64,000 nucleotides of DNA from Flavobacterium sp. WV_118_3 (GCF_039778605.1 NZ_CP156060.1:1426001-1490000), one strand, 5' to 3'. Positions 23,615 to 33,432 are shown, counted from the first letter of the stretch. Notes: generated by a model not told the origin, from the sequence alone. A program made the numbers and translations.

Positions 23615-24487
23615 TTAACCCAATACTTCTTTTACTTTTTTACCGATTTCAGCCGGAGAATCTACCACGTGGATTCCATTTTCTCTCATGATACGTTTTT
23701 TAGCTTCAGCAGTATCATCACTTCCTCCAACAATCGCACCAGCATGCCCCATTGTTCTTCCTTTCGGAGCGGTTTCACCAGCGATAAATCCGATTACCGG
23801 TTTACGGTTTCCGTCGGCTTTGATCCAATGTGCCGCATCTGCTTCCAGTTGTCCACCGATCTCACCGATCATAATGATACATTCTGTTTCCGGATCGTTC
23901 ATTAATAATTCAACCGCTTCTTTAGTAGTAGTTCCGATGATCGGGTCACCACCAATTCCGATAGCTGTAGTAATTCCTAAACCTTGTTTTACAACCTGAT
24001 CAGCTGCTTCGTATGTTAACGTTCCTGATTTAGAAACGATACCTACAGTTCCTTTTTTGAAAACGAAACCTGGCATGATACCAACTTTAGCTTCACCCGG
24101 AGTGATTACACCCGGACAGTTAGGTCCAACTAAACGACAGTCTCTGTGTTTAATATAATCATAAGCTTTAATCATATCGGCTACCGGAATACCTTCTGTA
24201 ATCGTGATGATCACTTTGATACCCGCATCCGCAGCTTCCATAATTGCATCAGCAGCAAAAGCTGGCGGAACGAAAATGATAGTCGTATCGGCACCCGCCT
24301 GATCAACAGCGTCTTTTACCGTGTTGAAAACCGGACGGTCCAAGTGGGTTGTTCCTCCTTTACCCGGAGTAACTCCACCTACAACGTTACTACCATATTC
24401 AATCATTTGCGTAGCATGGAAAGTTCCTTCGCTACCTGTAAATCCTTGAACAATTATTTTAGAATCTTTATTTACTAAAACACTCAT
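23615..24487 (-). CDS. sucD: Succinyl-CoA synthetase subunit alpha
   Basis: SucD forms succinyl-CoA synthetase with SucC in the TCA cycle and makes the phosphohistidine intermediate. The 290-residue protein begins with the CoA-binding Rossmann segment ([28 protein letters not shown]), includes [13 protein letters not shown] and [13 protein letters not shown], and has the catalytic histidine in [10 protein letters not shown]. sucC is not adjacent, which is usual in Flavobacteriia. A -7 box precedes it and a strong terminator follows. Confidence 0.96.
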   Translation of the reverse strand: MSVLVNKDSKIIVQGFTGSEGTFHATQMIEYGSNVVGGVTPGKGGTTHLDRPVFNTVKDAVDQAGADTTIIFVPPAFAADAIMEAADAGIKVIITITEGIPVADMIKAYDYIKHRDCRLVGPNCPGVITPGEAKVGIMPGFVFKKGTVGIVSKSGTLTYEAADQVVKQGLGITTAIGIGGDPIIGTTTKEAVELLMNDPETECIIMIGEIGGQLEADAAHWIKADGNRKPVIGFIAGETAPKGRTMGHAGAIVGGSDDTAEAKKRIMRENGIHVVDSPAEIGKKVKEVLG

Positions 24488-24523
24488 GATATTTTTTTTA
24501 TATTATTTTTAAAAACTGTGTTG

Positions 24524-24531
24524 CAAAAATA
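24524..24531 (-). promoter_or_regulatory. -7 element of sucD
   Basis: The minus strand reads TATTTTTG (TAnnTTTG), 37 bases upstream of the sucD ATG. Confidence 0.55.
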
Positions 24532-24596
24532 GGGTTTTGAACGTAATCGAAGAAAGTTTTTTCAAACTTTTATCGGCTAATTTTTATTTTTTTCGC

Positions 24597-24956
24597 CTAG
24601 TTCAACTGGCTCATCTGGTAAACCTTATAGAGCTTATCGTCTTTGAGTTCACAGATGACCATAAAATGCGCCAAAATCATCTCTTCATTCGGGTTTTCAA
24701 TAGGCGCTACATAATGGGTATACTGTAGCGATACCTTATCATTGTCTTCCAGAATATGATTGATTTCGATCCTTGACGCGACATACGATTTACTTAACTC
24801 TGTTGCCAGTTCCAGTAAATCCTGTTTGTCCAGTTGTAAAAAGCCTTTGGAACTATGCCAGTTAAAAATGATTCCATCGTGTAGAAATTCTTCCATTAAA
24901 CTTCTGTTTAACGGTCCATTTGACAGATAAAATTCTTTAACCCGCTCCTTATTCAT
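24597..24956 (-). CDS. NTF2-like (SnoaL-type) protein
   Basis: This small cytoplasmic protein of 119 residues has the alpha plus beta cone pattern of the NTF2/SnoaL superfamily: an N-terminal helix with FYLSNGPLNRSLMEEFL, a WHSSKGF strand turn, and late strands with VSLQYTHYV and AHFMVICELKDDKLYKVYQMSQ. No signal peptide is present. It could be an enzyme-like pocket or a binding protein. Its start overlaps the end of the second lpxD gene by 8 nt, so it is translationally coupled to the lipid A cluster. Confidence 0.75.
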   Translation of the reverse strand: MNKERVKEFYLSNGPLNRSLMEEFLHDGIIFNWHSSKGFLQLDKQDLLELATELSKSYVASRIEINHILEDNDKVSLQYTHYVAPIENPNEEMILAHFMVICELKDDKLYKVYQMSQLN

Positions 24957-25887
24957 TTTTATTGATTTGTGTTAGAATTTGTGGGATCTTTTTCACATAA
25001 GCAAGCTGTTTTAGTTTTTCCCTTGACTCTTCAGCCGGGTAACCAAAATAAACTTTACCACCTTCCAGTGATTTCGAAACTCCGGACTGTGCCAGAACAA
25101 CCGCTTTTTCACCTATGGTAATACCACTGGTAGTTCCCACTTGTCCCCAAAGTGTTACTTCATCTTCAATAATCACACATCCGGCAATTCCGGTTTGTGC
25201 CGCGATAAGACATTTTTTACCAATCACCGTATCGTGTCCGATATGTACCTGGTTGTCTATTTTAGCGCCTTCGCGAATGGTTGTATCACCGGTAACACCT
25301 CTATCAATGGTACATAAAGCTCCGATGCCAACGTTATTTTCGATGACCACACGACCGCAGGAAACCAACTGATCAAATCCTTCCGGACGTTTTTTATAAT
25401 AGAAAGCATCCGCGCCCAAAATACTACCGGCATGGATAATCACATTATCACCGATTACCGTATCGTCGTATAAGGTAACATTAGGATGAATCAGGCAGTT
25501 TTTACCAATTACTACATTATTCCCGATAAAACAGTTCGGTTGAATTACGGTACCTTCACCAATAACAGCGGTATCCGAAATAGCAACTCCTGTTGCTTTA
25601 AACGGTTTAAAGTGACGTGATAATTTATTAAAATCGCGGAACGGATCGTCCGACAATAAAAGGGCTTTCCCTTCAGGACATTCCACTTCTTTATTAATCA
25701 GAACTATTGTGGCAGCCGATTGTAATGCTTTGTCGTAATATTTCGGGTGATCCACAAAAACAATATCACCCGGTTCAACCACGTGAATCTCATTCATTCC
25801 CATAACCGGGAATTCAGCATCACCTACAAATTTACAATCAATTATCACAGCGATTTCACGTAAAGAATAGGTTCTTGTAAATTTCAT
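24949..25887 (-). CDS. LpxD-like UDP-3-O-acylglucosamine N-acyltransferase paralogue
   Basis: The 312-residue protein has an N-terminal LpxD-type uridine-binding domain and then a left-handed beta helix of hexapeptide repeats (IGNNVVIGKNCLIHPNVTL and others). The segment NQVHIGHDTVIGKKCLIA holds the histidine expected to be catalytic. It is clearly related to the lpxD at 28762-29778 but shorter and divergent. It may add a different acyl chain, act on another nucleotide sugar, or be a redundant LpxD. It lies downstream of efp beyond a terminator-like hairpin. Confidence 0.85.
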   Translation of the reverse strand: MKFTRTYSLREIAVIIDCKFVGDAEFPVMGMNEIHVVEPGDIVFVDHPKYYDKALQSAATIVLINKEVECPEGKALLLSDDPFRDFNKLSRHFKPFKATGVAISDTAVIGEGTVIQPNCFIGNNVVIGKNCLIHPNVTLYDDTVIGDNVIIHAGSILGADAFYYKKRPEGFDQLVSCGRVVIENNVGIGALCTIDRGVTGDTTIREGAKIDNQVHIGHDTVIGKKCLIAAQTGIAGCVIIEDEVTLWGQVGTTSGITIGEKAVVLAQSGVSKSLEGGKVYFGYPAEESREKLKQLAYVKKIPQILTQINKNE

Positions 25888-25903
25888 ACTATTGTAAGAT
25901 AAA

Positions 25904-25933
25904 ATTGGGCAATATAAAATTGCCCAATAAAAA
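25904..25933 (-). terminator. Hairpin between efp and the lpxD paralogue
   Basis: A perfect 10-bp inverted repeat (ATTGGGCAAT / ATTGCCCAAT) with a 5-nt AT loop is followed by TTTTAT on the minus strand. It is probably a partial terminator or processing site after efp. Confidence 0.65.
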
Positions 25934-25938
25934 TAAAA

Positions 25939-26505
25939 TTATTCTTTAACCCGTTCCATATAAGAACCGGTAGCGGTGTCGATTTTAATTTTGTCGCCTT
26001 CGTTAATAAACAAAGGAACGTTAATCGAAGCTCCTGTTTCTACTTTTGCCGGTTTGGTGGCATTGGTAGCCGTATTTCCTTTAACTCCCGGTTCTGCATA
26101 GGTTACTTCCAATACTACAGATGCCGGCATATCTACTGATAATGGTGCTTCCGTTTCGGCATTGATCTGAACCATTACATTTTCTCCTTCTTTTAATAAA
26201 TCCGGAGCATCAAGGATGTTTTTATTTAAAGCAATCTGCTCATACGTTTCCACATTCATAAAGTGAAAATCTTCTCCTTCCGCGTATAAAAACTGGAATT
26301 TGTGTGTTTCTACCCGAACTACATCAATTTTGTGTCCTGCCGAAAAAGTATTATCCAATACTTTACCGTTGGTTACACTTTTTAATTTTGTTCTTACAAA
26401 TGCAGGTCCTTTTCCTGGTTTTACGTGTAAAAATTCTACAATTTTATAAATATCATTGTTGAATTTAATACATAATCCGTTTCTAATATCAGCCGTACTC
26501 GCCAT
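25939..26505 (-). CDS. efp: Translation elongation factor P
   Basis: EF-P rescues ribosomes stalled at polyproline stretches. The 188-residue protein has the three-barrel layout; the tip loop reads HVKPGKGPAF with Lys32 at the position modified in E. coli (Lys34), followed by RTKLKSVTNGKVLDNTF. The ending INEGDKIKIDTATGSY matches the family C-terminus. The PGKG tip suggests a lysine type, but no modification genes (epmA/epmB) are seen here, so its modification state is open. Placement between lpxA and the second lpxD is common in Flavobacteriia. Confidence 0.97.
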   Translation of the reverse strand: MASTADIRNGLCIKFNNDIYKIVEFLHVKPGKGPAFVRTKLKSVTNGKVLDNTFSAGHKIDVVRVETHKFQFLYAEGEDFHFMNVETYEQIALNKNILDAPDLLKEGENVMVQINAETEAPLSVDMPASVVLEVTYAEPGVKGNTATNATKPAKVETGASINVPLFINEGDKIKIDTATGSYMERVKE

Positions 26506-26548
26506 TTTTTATTTTGTTTGTTTATTTAAAAATCTATTTGCTTACTTA

Positions 26549-27334
26549 TTAATATATACCGGTATACCCTTTCATGACACCTCTTGAAGAATTACGAATG
26601 AATAAAATGATCTCATCGCGTTCCGGAGTGGCTTCCATTTCGGCCTCAATAATGCTTAAAGCCTGAGTGGTATTGTAATTTTTCTGGTATAAAATTCTGT
26701 AAATATCCTGAATTTCTCTGATTTTTTCAGTAGAAAATCCTCTTCTTCGCAATCCCACCGAGTTGATACCCACATAGGATAATGGTTCTTTTGCTGCCTT
26801 TGTAAACGGTGGAACGTCTTTACGCAAAAGCGATCCTCCGGAAATCATGGCATGCTCTCCGATATTGATAAACTGGTGTACTGCTGAAAGTCCGCCGATG
26901 ATAGCAAAATCGCCAACCGTTACGTGACCTCCCAAAAGTACGCCATTTACAATTATTACATTGTCTCCGATATGACAATCATGTGCTATATGCGCCGTGG
27001 CCATAATAAGACAGTTTTTACCTATTTTAGTAACACCGGATGCTATTGTTCCACGGTTTACCGTAACACATTCCCGTACTGTGGTATTGTCTCCGATAAT
27101 AGCCAAAGAATCTTCACCTCCGAATTTTAAATCCTGAGGAACAGCCGAAATAACGGCTCCCGGGAAAATATTACAGTTTTTTCCAATACGGGCACCTTCC
27201 ATAATCGTCACATTGGAACCAATCCAGGTTCCCTCCCCGATTTCAACATTATTATGGATCGTTGTAAAAGGTTCAATCACCACATTTTTCGCAATCTTTG
27301 CGCCCGGGTGTACGTATGCTAAGGGTTGATTCAT
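26549..27334 (-). CDS. lpxA: UDP-N-acetylglucosamine acyltransferase
   Basis: LpxA transfers a 3-hydroxyacyl chain from ACP to UDP-GlcNAc, the first lipid A step. It is a left-handed beta-helix protein of 261 residues with hexapeptide repeats starting at the N-terminus (AYVHPGAKIAKNVVIEPF). The catalytic-histidine block is MATAHIAHDCHIGDN, and the helical C-terminal domain starts near GINSVGLRRRGFS, a hallmark of LpxA. It follows lpxC/fabZ by only 11 nt, so they form an operon. Confidence 0.96.
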   Translation of the reverse strand: MNQPLAYVHPGAKIAKNVVIEPFTTIHNNVEIGEGTWIGSNVTIMEGARIGKNCNIFPGAVISAVPQDLKFGGEDSLAIIGDNTTVRECVTVNRGTIASGVTKIGKNCLIMATAHIAHDCHIGDNVIIVNGVLLGGHVTVGDFAIIGGLSAVHQFINIGEHAMISGGSLLRKDVPPFTKAAKEPLSYVGINSVGLRRRGFSTEKIREIQDIYRILYQKNYNTTQALSIIEAEMEATPERDEIILFIRNSSRGVMKGYTGIY

Positions 27335-27345
27335 ACTTTGCTTGT

Positions 27346-28734
27346 TTAATTCTTTTTCACGATTTGTGCCATCAATTCGGCTTCAGTGACTAATTTTCCG
27401 TTGGAATAAGCACTGGCCTGCATATGACAAATTCCTCTGCGGATTGGTGACAACAGGTCTAACTTGAATACCAGTGTATCGCCCGGCAATACTTTATTTT
27501 TAAATTTCACATTGTCAATTTTCATAAAGTAGGTCAGGTAATTTTCCGGATCCGGAACCGAACTTAAGATAAGGATCCCTCCGGTTTGTGCCATCGCTTC
27601 CACGATTAAAACACCCGGCATAACCGGCGCTCCAGGGAAGTGCCCTACGAAGAAATCTTCGTTCATCGTTACATTTTTCAAACCAACCACATGCGAATCG
27701 GACATTTCCAGAATTCGGTCTACCAACAAAAATGGCGGACGGTGTGGCAACATAGACATAATTTTGGTTACATCCATTAAAGGTTCTTTATGAAGATCGT
27801 ATACCGGAACCTGATTGCGTTGTTCTGTTTTAATAATTTTCGACATTTTTTTCGCAAATTGTGTGTTTACATAGTGTCCTGGTTTATTTGCGATTACTTT
27901 CCCTTTGATTCGGGTTCCGATTAAAGCCAAATCGCCAACCACATCCAATAGCTTGTGACGGGCAGCTTCATTCGGGTAATGTAACGTCAGGTTATCTAAA
28001 ATTCCGTTTGGTTTTACAGAAATTTTTTCTTTTCCGAATGCTACTTTTAAACGCTCCATTGTTTCCTGCGATATTTCTTTATCTACATAAACAATAGCAT
28101 TGTTCAGGTCACCTCCTTTTATCAATCCGTGTTCCAACAAACTTTCCAGTTCGTGTAGGAAACTGAATGTTCTACAATCTGCAATTTCGGTTTTAAATTC
28201 ACCGATCGATTTCATGGTAGCATTTTGCGTTCCCAATACTTTGGTTCCGAAATCAACCATAGTGGTTACCTGATATTCGTCGGCCGGCATCACGATAATC
28301 TCGCTACCCGTTGCTTCATCGGTATAGGAAATTACTTCTTTTACCACATAAACATTTCGTTCGGCGTTTTGTTCTTCAACACCGGCTTTTTCGATTGCTT
28401 CAACAAAATATTTTGATGACCCGTCCATAATTGGCGGCTCTGAGGCATTTAATTCAATAATAACATTATCAATATCACATCCTACTAATGCGGCCAGTAC
28501 GTGTTCGGACGTCTGGATTTTAACGCCTTTCTTTTCAAGGTTGGTCCCTCTTTGCGTATTTACAACATAGTTGGCATCCGCTTCAATAATCGGTTGTCCT
28601 TCCAAATCTACACGTATAAAGGTGTAACCATTATTCACAGGAGCCGGTTTAAAGGTCATGGTTACTTCCTGACCTGTATGGAGCCCTACTCCTTTTAATG
28701 AGATTTCGTTTTTAATGGTTGTTTGCTTAACCAT
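27346..28734 (-). CDS. lpxC/fabZ: Bifunctional UDP-3-O-acyl-GlcNAc deacetylase / 3-hydroxyacyl-ACP dehydratase
   Basis: This is the natural LpxC-FabZ fusion typical of Bacteroidota, 462 residues long. The N-terminal LpxC part (about 1-310) has SEHVLAALVGCDIDNVIIEL and HKLLDVVGDLALIG, which hold the zinc-binding and catalytic histidines. From about residue 320 the FabZ hot-dog domain begins (MSMLPHRPPFLLVDRI), with the dehydratase His/Glu motif in VGHFPGAPVMPGVLIVEAMAQ. The fusion joins the committed lipid A step to fatty acid dehydration in one chain. Confidence 0.97.
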   Translation of the reverse strand: MVKQTTIKNEISLKGVGLHTGQEVTMTFKPAPVNNGYTFIRVDLEGQPIIEADANYVVNTQRGTNLEKKGVKIQTSEHVLAALVGCDIDNVIIELNASEPPIMDGSSKYFVEAIEKAGVEEQNAERNVYVVKEVISYTDEATGSEIIVMPADEYQVTTMVDFGTKVLGTQNATMKSIGEFKTEIADCRTFSFLHELESLLEHGLIKGGDLNNAIVYVDKEISQETMERLKVAFGKEKISVKPNGILDNLTLHYPNEAARHKLLDVVGDLALIGTRIKGKVIANKPGHYVNTQFAKKMSKIIKTEQRNQVPVYDLHKEPLMDVTKIMSMLPHRPPFLLVDRILEMSDSHVVGLKNVTMNEDFFVGHFPGAPVMPGVLIVEAMAQTGGILILSSVPDPENYLTYFMKIDNVKFKNKVLPGDTLVFKLDLLSPIRRGICHMQASAYSNGKLVTEAELMAQIVKKN

Positions 28735-28761
28735 GGCTTAAATTTTGGTTTTATTTTGTTG

Positions 28762-29778
28762 CTATTTTTTTCGTTTTAAATCTTCGATATCTTTTACGAT
28801 TTTCGGCAGGTTTTTAAAAACCACATAGGATTTGCTGAAATCGCCGTAATTAAACGCCGGACTTCCCTGTATGGTTTCAAAATCTTTTACACTTCGGGAT
28901 ACTCCGGACTGCGCCTGTATCTTAACATTATTCCCTATCGTAATATGACCTACGATACCTACTTGTCCGCCGATCATACAATTTTTACCGATTTTGGTCG
29001 ATCCGGCTACTCCGGTTTGCGATGCAATTACGGTATTTTCACCAATCTCCACATTATGCGCAATTTGTATCTGATTGTCCAGTTTTACCCCTTTACGAAT
29101 AACAGTCGATCCTAAGGTTGCACGATCAATTGTAGTACAAGCACCGATGTCGACATTGTCTTCGATGATCACATTACCAATTTGCGGCACTTTATTATAG
29201 ACCCCTTCTTCGTTTGGTGCAAAACCAAAACCGTCGGAACCAATAATGGAACCCGAATGGATCACACATTTTTTACCGATTTCGGTTTCGGAATAGACGC
29301 GTACACCGGCAAATAATATGGTATCATCACCAATCGTTACATTGTCGCCCACAAAACTATTCGGATAAATTTTTACATTATTTCCGATTTTCACATTGGC
29401 ACCGATATAACAAAAACTTCCCAAATACAGATTTTCCCCATACGTTACATTGTCAGAAATAACCGAAGGCTGTTCGATTCCGGACTTCATCAGTTTTACC
29501 TGATTGTAATATTCCAGTAATTTGGAAAAGGATTTATAGGCATCTTCTACTTTAATAAGTGTCGTTGTAAGCTCCTGTTCCGGTTCGAAAGTAGCATTAA
29601 CGATTGTAATCGTCGCCTGTGTGGTATATATATAATTAAGGTATTTCGGATTGGCTAAAAAAGTTAACGATCCCTCCGTACCTTCTTCTATTTTTGCTAA
29701 TTTATAGACTTCGGCCGCGGGATTCCCAACAACTACTCCTTCTAAAATACCTGCAATTTGTTCAGCTGTAAATTTCAT
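28762..29778 (-). CDS. lpxD: UDP-3-O-(3-hydroxyacyl)glucosamine N-acyltransferase
   Basis: LpxD adds the second 3-hydroxyacyl chain, after LpxC. The 338-residue protein has the N-terminal uridine-binding domain ([18 protein letters not shown]), a hexapeptide-repeat beta helix with catalytic-histidine segment [12 protein letters not shown], and a C-terminal helix ([18 protein letters not shown]). It heads the lpxD-lpxC/fabZ-lpxA operon; gaps to the next genes are 27 and 11 nt. Confidence 0.96.
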   Translation of the reverse strand: MKFTAEQIAGILEGVVVGNPAAEVYKLAKIEEGTEGSLTFLANPKYLNYIYTTQATITIVNATFEPEQELTTTLIKVEDAYKSFSKLLEYYNQVKLMKSGIEQPSVISDNVTYGENLYLGSFCYIGANVKIGNNVKIYPNSFVGDNVTIGDDTILFAGVRVYSETEIGKKCVIHSGSIIGSDGFGFAPNEEGVYNKVPQIGNVIIEDNVDIGACTTIDRATLGSTVIRKGVKLDNQIQIAHNVEIGENTVIASQTGVAGSTKIGKNCMIGGQVGIVGHITIGNNVKIQAQSGVSRSVKDFETIQGSPAFNYGDFSKSYVVFKNLPKIVKDIEDLKRKK

Positions 29779-29783
29779 CCCGA

Positions 29784-29791
29784 CAAAAATA
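29784..29791 (-). promoter_or_regulatory. -7-like element before lpxD
   Basis: The minus strand reads TATTTTTG, matching TAnnTTTG, but it lies only six bases from the ATG. If used it would give a leaderless or nearly leaderless mRNA. Confidence 0.35.
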
Positions 29792-29802
29792 TAAAATTTA
29801 AT

Positions 29803-31044
29803 TTAATCTAAACTTCCTAAAAGTACTTTTGGAAAACAGATATAATATTTGGTAACCGGTTTGGACAGGGCTTTCAGATTCATTTGGTCGGATGCTTCGA
29901 CAACATCTTCCACCGTTCGGTCTTTTTTCAGGATCCGAATCGGCTCCCCAGCTTTATTATAGGCCTGATTTTTAATTTTCCCTTTAAAAACAAAATACTC
30001 CGCTTCTTTTTCGCTCATCGGATGTATCATTAACCATTTCTTTTTTAGCGCTTCCACTTCCGAATTTTCTACTTTTTCGGACACCATACGAATCTTAAGC
30101 AAATCGCGATTAATAATCATTTTACTTAAGGAAGCCAATACATAATCTTCGTGAAATTGCCATGCTTTAATCGCACTCATAATGTCAAAGTCATCCAATT
30201 GGGCGAATTTGTCCAGTATATCGTTATCAAAATCCTCTAATGTCACCTTGTGTGTCATAAAAAATTGTAATGGTTTGCTACATTCCGGAACCTGTCCTTT
30301 TTGTGCCAGTTCTTTGGCCCGCTTTAATATTTTAGTCAGCGTTAATTCTGCCACCACACTGGTTTTATGTAAATACGCCTGCCAATACATCAGTCGACGT
30401 GCACCTAAAAATTTTTCTACCGAATAAATTCCTTTCTCTTCGATAACCAACAGATCGTTCTCTACATTCATCATCTGAATCAGACGTTCGGAATTAATAT
30501 TTCCTTCGGCTACGCCACTATAAAAGCTATCCCGTTTCAGGTAATCCAAACGATCCATATCCAACTGACTCGAGATAAGCTGCAACATAAACTTCCGGTG
30601 ATAATCGCCTTTAAATACCTGAATCGCCAAACTTAGCTTTCCTTCAAATTCTTCATTAAGGCGGTTCATAAACAGCATGGAAATCTCCTCATGATGTACA
30701 TCTTCCACAATACTGTGTTCCATCGCATGCGAAAAAGGACCGTGACCAATATCGTGTAATAAAATGGCGATATACAAAGCCGTTTCTTCCTCATCCGAAA
30801 TAACAACACCTTTAAAACGCAATACCTGAACCGCTTTTTGCATGATATGCATACATCCCAAAGCATGATGAAAACGGGTATGATGCGCTCCGGGATAAAC
30901 CAGATACGACATCCCCATTTGCGAAATACGTCGCAAACGTTGAAAATAAGGATGCTGAATCAGGTCGTAAATTAAGGTATTAGGAATGGTTATAAAACCA
31001 TATATAGGATCATTCAGAATTTTAAGCTTATTGATTTGGCTCAC
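29803..31044 (-). CDS. HD-domain phosphohydrolase (dNTPase-like)
   Basis: This 413-residue cytoplasmic protein has an HD metal-binding site: RFHHALG (His59), ILLHDIGHGPFSH (His97-Asp98, His101, His106) and MDRLDYLKRDSFYSG, the layout of SAMHD1/dGTPase-related HD enzymes. Such proteins hydrolyse nucleotides, often dNTPs. Substrate specificity is not readable. It sits 24 nt upstream of lpxD on the same strand, a placement conserved in Flavobacteriia, and it has its own -7 box. Confidence 0.88.
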   Translation of the reverse strand: MSQINKLKILNDPIYGFITIPNTLIYDLIQHPYFQRLRRISQMGMSYLVYPGAHHTRFHHALGCMHIMQKAVQVLRFKGVVISDEEETALYIAILLHDIGHGPFSHAMEHSIVEDVHHEEISMLFMNRLNEEFEGKLSLAIQVFKGDYHRKFMLQLISSQLDMDRLDYLKRDSFYSGVAEGNINSERLIQMMNVENDLLVIEEKGIYSVEKFLGARRLMYWQAYLHKTSVVAELTLTKILKRAKELAQKGQVPECSKPLQFFMTHKVTLEDFDNDILDKFAQLDDFDIMSAIKAWQFHEDYVLASLSKMIINRDLLKIRMVSEKVENSEVEALKKKWLMIHPMSEKEAEYFVFKGKIKNQAYNKAGEPIRILKKDRTVEDVVEASDQMNLKALSKPVTKYYICFPKVLLGSLD

Positions 31045-31065
31045 CGTATAATTGAATTAGAGTAA

Positions 31066-31073
31066 CAAATATA
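31066..31073 (-). promoter_or_regulatory. -7 element of the HD phosphohydrolase gene and perhaps the lpx cluster
   Basis: The minus strand reads TATATTTG, an exact match, 22 bases upstream of the ATG. Confidence 0.6.
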
Positions 31074-31315
31074 AAATAAAAAACAGGAATTTATTTTCAA
31101 TTTCAATCATATTTCGTGTTACCGCTGTTATACATCCAAAATTAGCCGCGCGAATATTTTTACAAAATACTCATTTTGCGAATAAAAAAGTAAAATTACC
31201 TGTTAAAGTAATTGTATTTTTAGCTAAATTAGTAACACTAAATCACATAGTTATACACAAAATGCGATTTATTAGATTTTAAAGATCCATTGTCAACTTC
31301 TAATTTTTGCCTAAT

Positions 31316-32437
31316 ATGAAATTGTCCCTTCTTTTTATCTTAGCTTTATCTTGTGTTTCCGTATTTGCTCAGGTCGGCATCGGTACTACAACTCCGAAAT
31401 CGAGTCTGGATATTTCCATCGCAAACAGCCTAACCCCTACAAATACCGATGGAATTTTAGTCCCCAGAGTCAATAATTTTCCGGCTTCAAATCCCAGTGC
31501 CACCGGTTTATTGATTTATCTGGACGATACCGATAATAACGATCCGCAACCTGACGGTTTTTATTTCTGGAACAAAACCAAATGGAATTATGTTTCCGGA
31601 TGGAATTATTATGGCAATGAAGGTACTTCTCCTTCTACCGCTGCCATCGGAGTAGCCGCAAATGGTGACTATATCGGTACAAAAGACAATGCCGATTTTG
31701 TAGTTGGAACCAACGGCCTGGAACGACTTCGCATTACGGCTGCCGGAAATATCGCCATCGGAAAAACCAATCCGACCAAACGTCTCGAGATTAATGCCAA
31801 TAACGATTATGTGAAATTTGAAAATCTTGCCACCAAAACAACCTCTACTAAGACTTTTTTTATGGTGCGTGACGCAAATAACGAGGTCGGTTTATCGGAA
31901 GTCGAAAATGTAGCCGGTCAATTAATCCGTATCGGACTCAATACGGCTACTTATGACACTACCGAAAAAGCCATCCGTTTTAAAGATAATAACGACGCTA
32001 CCGAAATGGGCGGCAACAATTTTATCAATACCGTAACCGGAAGCTCCTTTACCGAAGGTGGCAATCTGACGACTGATAAAGATTTTATTAATTTACCACC
32101 CGGAACCTATAAAATCACACTCAAAGCATCCTATACCAACGGTAGTAGCGGCTTATTAAGTCTTTCGACTACCAATAATATCACCTTTCGTTTTTATGTA
32201 AACGGAACGGAATACTCCCGTCAGTATTCCAATTTTAATGCTACCGGACTTTTAAGTTTGGGGATTGCAGCCGACTTAGTAAAAAACGATTGTATTTTTA
32301 CCGACTTCCTTACCCTGACAGCTGCCTCTACTCCGATTTATTTTTCGGTTCAAAACGATGGATCCGTTCCCTATACCATTACCGGAAAATCCGGCAGTGG
32401 TTATCGCTCCATTATTCTTGTCGAACGTTTACGTTAG
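31316..32437 (+). CDS. Secreted beta-rich surface protein of unknown function
   Basis: The start at 31316 gives a clean signal peptide (MKLSLLFILALSCVSVFA followed by Q), so three upstream codons are dropped. The mature protein of about 355 residues begins with VGIGTTTPKSSLDI, a motif frequent in Bacteroidota surface proteins related to tail-fibre or trimeric stalk domains. It continues with NADFVVGTNGLERLRITAAGNIAIG and a C-terminal beta-sandwich-like region. No type IX sorting domain is visible, so export across the outer membrane is uncertain. It is monocistronic. Confidence 0.75.
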   Translation: MKLSLLFILALSCVSVFAQVGIGTTTPKSSLDISIANSLTPTNTDGILVPRVNNFPASNPSATGLLIYLDDTDNNDPQPDGFYFWNKTKWNYVSGWNYYGNEGTSPSTAAIGVAANGDYIGTKDNADFVVGTNGLERLRITAAGNIAIGKTNPTKRLEINANNDYVKFENLATKTTSTKTFFMVRDANNEVGLSEVENVAGQLIRIGLNTATYDTTEKAIRFKDNNDATEMGGNNFINTVTGSSFTEGGNLTTDKDFINLPPGTYKITLKASYTNGSSGLLSLSTTNNITFRFYVNGTEYSRQYSNFNATGLLSLGIAADLVKNDCIFTDFLTLTAASTPIYFSVQNDGSVPYTITGKSGSGYRSIILVERLR

Positions 32438-32793
32438 CACTTTTCTCCCATATTTACCTGTTATTTCTTTATGATAAACCTTAAAGGAATGGCATTATTT
32501 TTCCTATTTTTCTTATAAAAAATAGCGTCTTGCGATTTTTAGTAAATAATTGTGAAAATTATGTTCCTAAAAACCAAAAAAGTAATTATTTTTGTTCTGT
32601 TGTAAAAATTACGGAAAAACCGTAATTCAAATCCAAAATTATTTATATAAGTAAATTAATTCCATTTTACAGCGCTGTTAAAAAAAGAACACCTTATTGT
32701 AAAAAAAATAATTTTCCTTACAATCATGGCATATTTTTTGACAAAATAGTTTAGGAACAGTTAATGAATTGATAATTATATTAGAACCTGAAA
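32438..32793. other. Gene-free AT-rich region with inverted repeats upstream of the CI-like repressor
   Basis: No open frame of note lies in these 356 bases. Two inverted repeats stand out: AATTACGG-N5-CCGTAATT at 32607-32627 (perfect) and ATTGTAA-N15-TTACAAT at 32696-32724. A further TTGTAA half-site is at 32600-32605. They are candidate operators for the adjacent repressor gene or small RNA hairpins. No clear TAnnTTTG promoter was found. Confidence 0.45.
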
Positions 32794-33432
32794 ATGCAAG
32801 AGGGAAACATACAAACCGCGAAAAGTATCTTAACGCGTGTTAAAAAGGTCTTTAAAATAAAAACAGATGCACAATTAGCCGAATTACTGAATATTAAGCC
32901 GAACACCATCTCCAGTTGGAAGAAGCGAAATACACTCGACTATGAATCCATCATCGCGCAATGTAACAAAGCTAACATTGATCTGAACGAGATTTTCCTT
33001 GGAAATGAGAACTTCAACTTTAAGAAAAAAACAACACCAATTATTACGAAAGAGATGCTTTTTCAATATACTACCGGTGATTTAAATCTTGAAAGAAGCG
33101 ATATTCCAACTATTAATATCCCATTTTTGCAACAAAAGCGTTCGATGGTATTTCAGGTGAATACTTCCGAAATGGAACCGGATATTAAAGAAAATACTTT
33201 CGTAATCTGCGAAGAAGCCAGCGCCAACGATATTGCCAGCAATTCGTATGCTGTTTTGATCAGTAAAGAAAAAGGATTGTATATGTCTAAAGTTTTACAA
33301 AATGAAACTGACGAATCACAATTAACACTTATATCGCGAAAAGAGTCGATCTTTTCTGCTAAAAATGAGATCAAGAAAGACAAAATAGATGAGATTTGGA
33401 AAATAAAAGGTGTTCTTGATATCTTTAATTAA
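32794..33432 (+). CDS. CI-like repressor with S24-type C-terminal domain
   Basis: This is a 212-residue regulator. The N-terminal HTH (TDAQLAELLNIKPNTISSWKKR, about residues 24-45) is of the bacteriophage CI type. The C-terminal half (from about 108) resembles the S24/LexA peptidase fold: the sequence around residues 123-130 reads NTSEMEPD where active members have GDSMEP. Aligning MEP puts Glu126 at the nucleophile position with Ser125 one place earlier, so self-cleavage is doubtful. No phage genes are nearby. Single-copy regulators like this are common in flavobacterial chromosomes. Confidence 0.83.
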   Translation: MQEGNIQTAKSILTRVKKVFKIKTDAQLAELLNIKPNTISSWKKRNTLDYESIIAQCNKANIDLNEIFLGNENFNFKKKTTPIITKEMLFQYTTGDLNLERSDIPTINIPFLQQKRSMVFQVNTSEMEPDIKENTFVICEEASANDIASNSYAVLISKEKGLYMSKVLQNETDESQLTLISRKESIFSAKNEIKKDKIDEIWKIKGVLDIFN

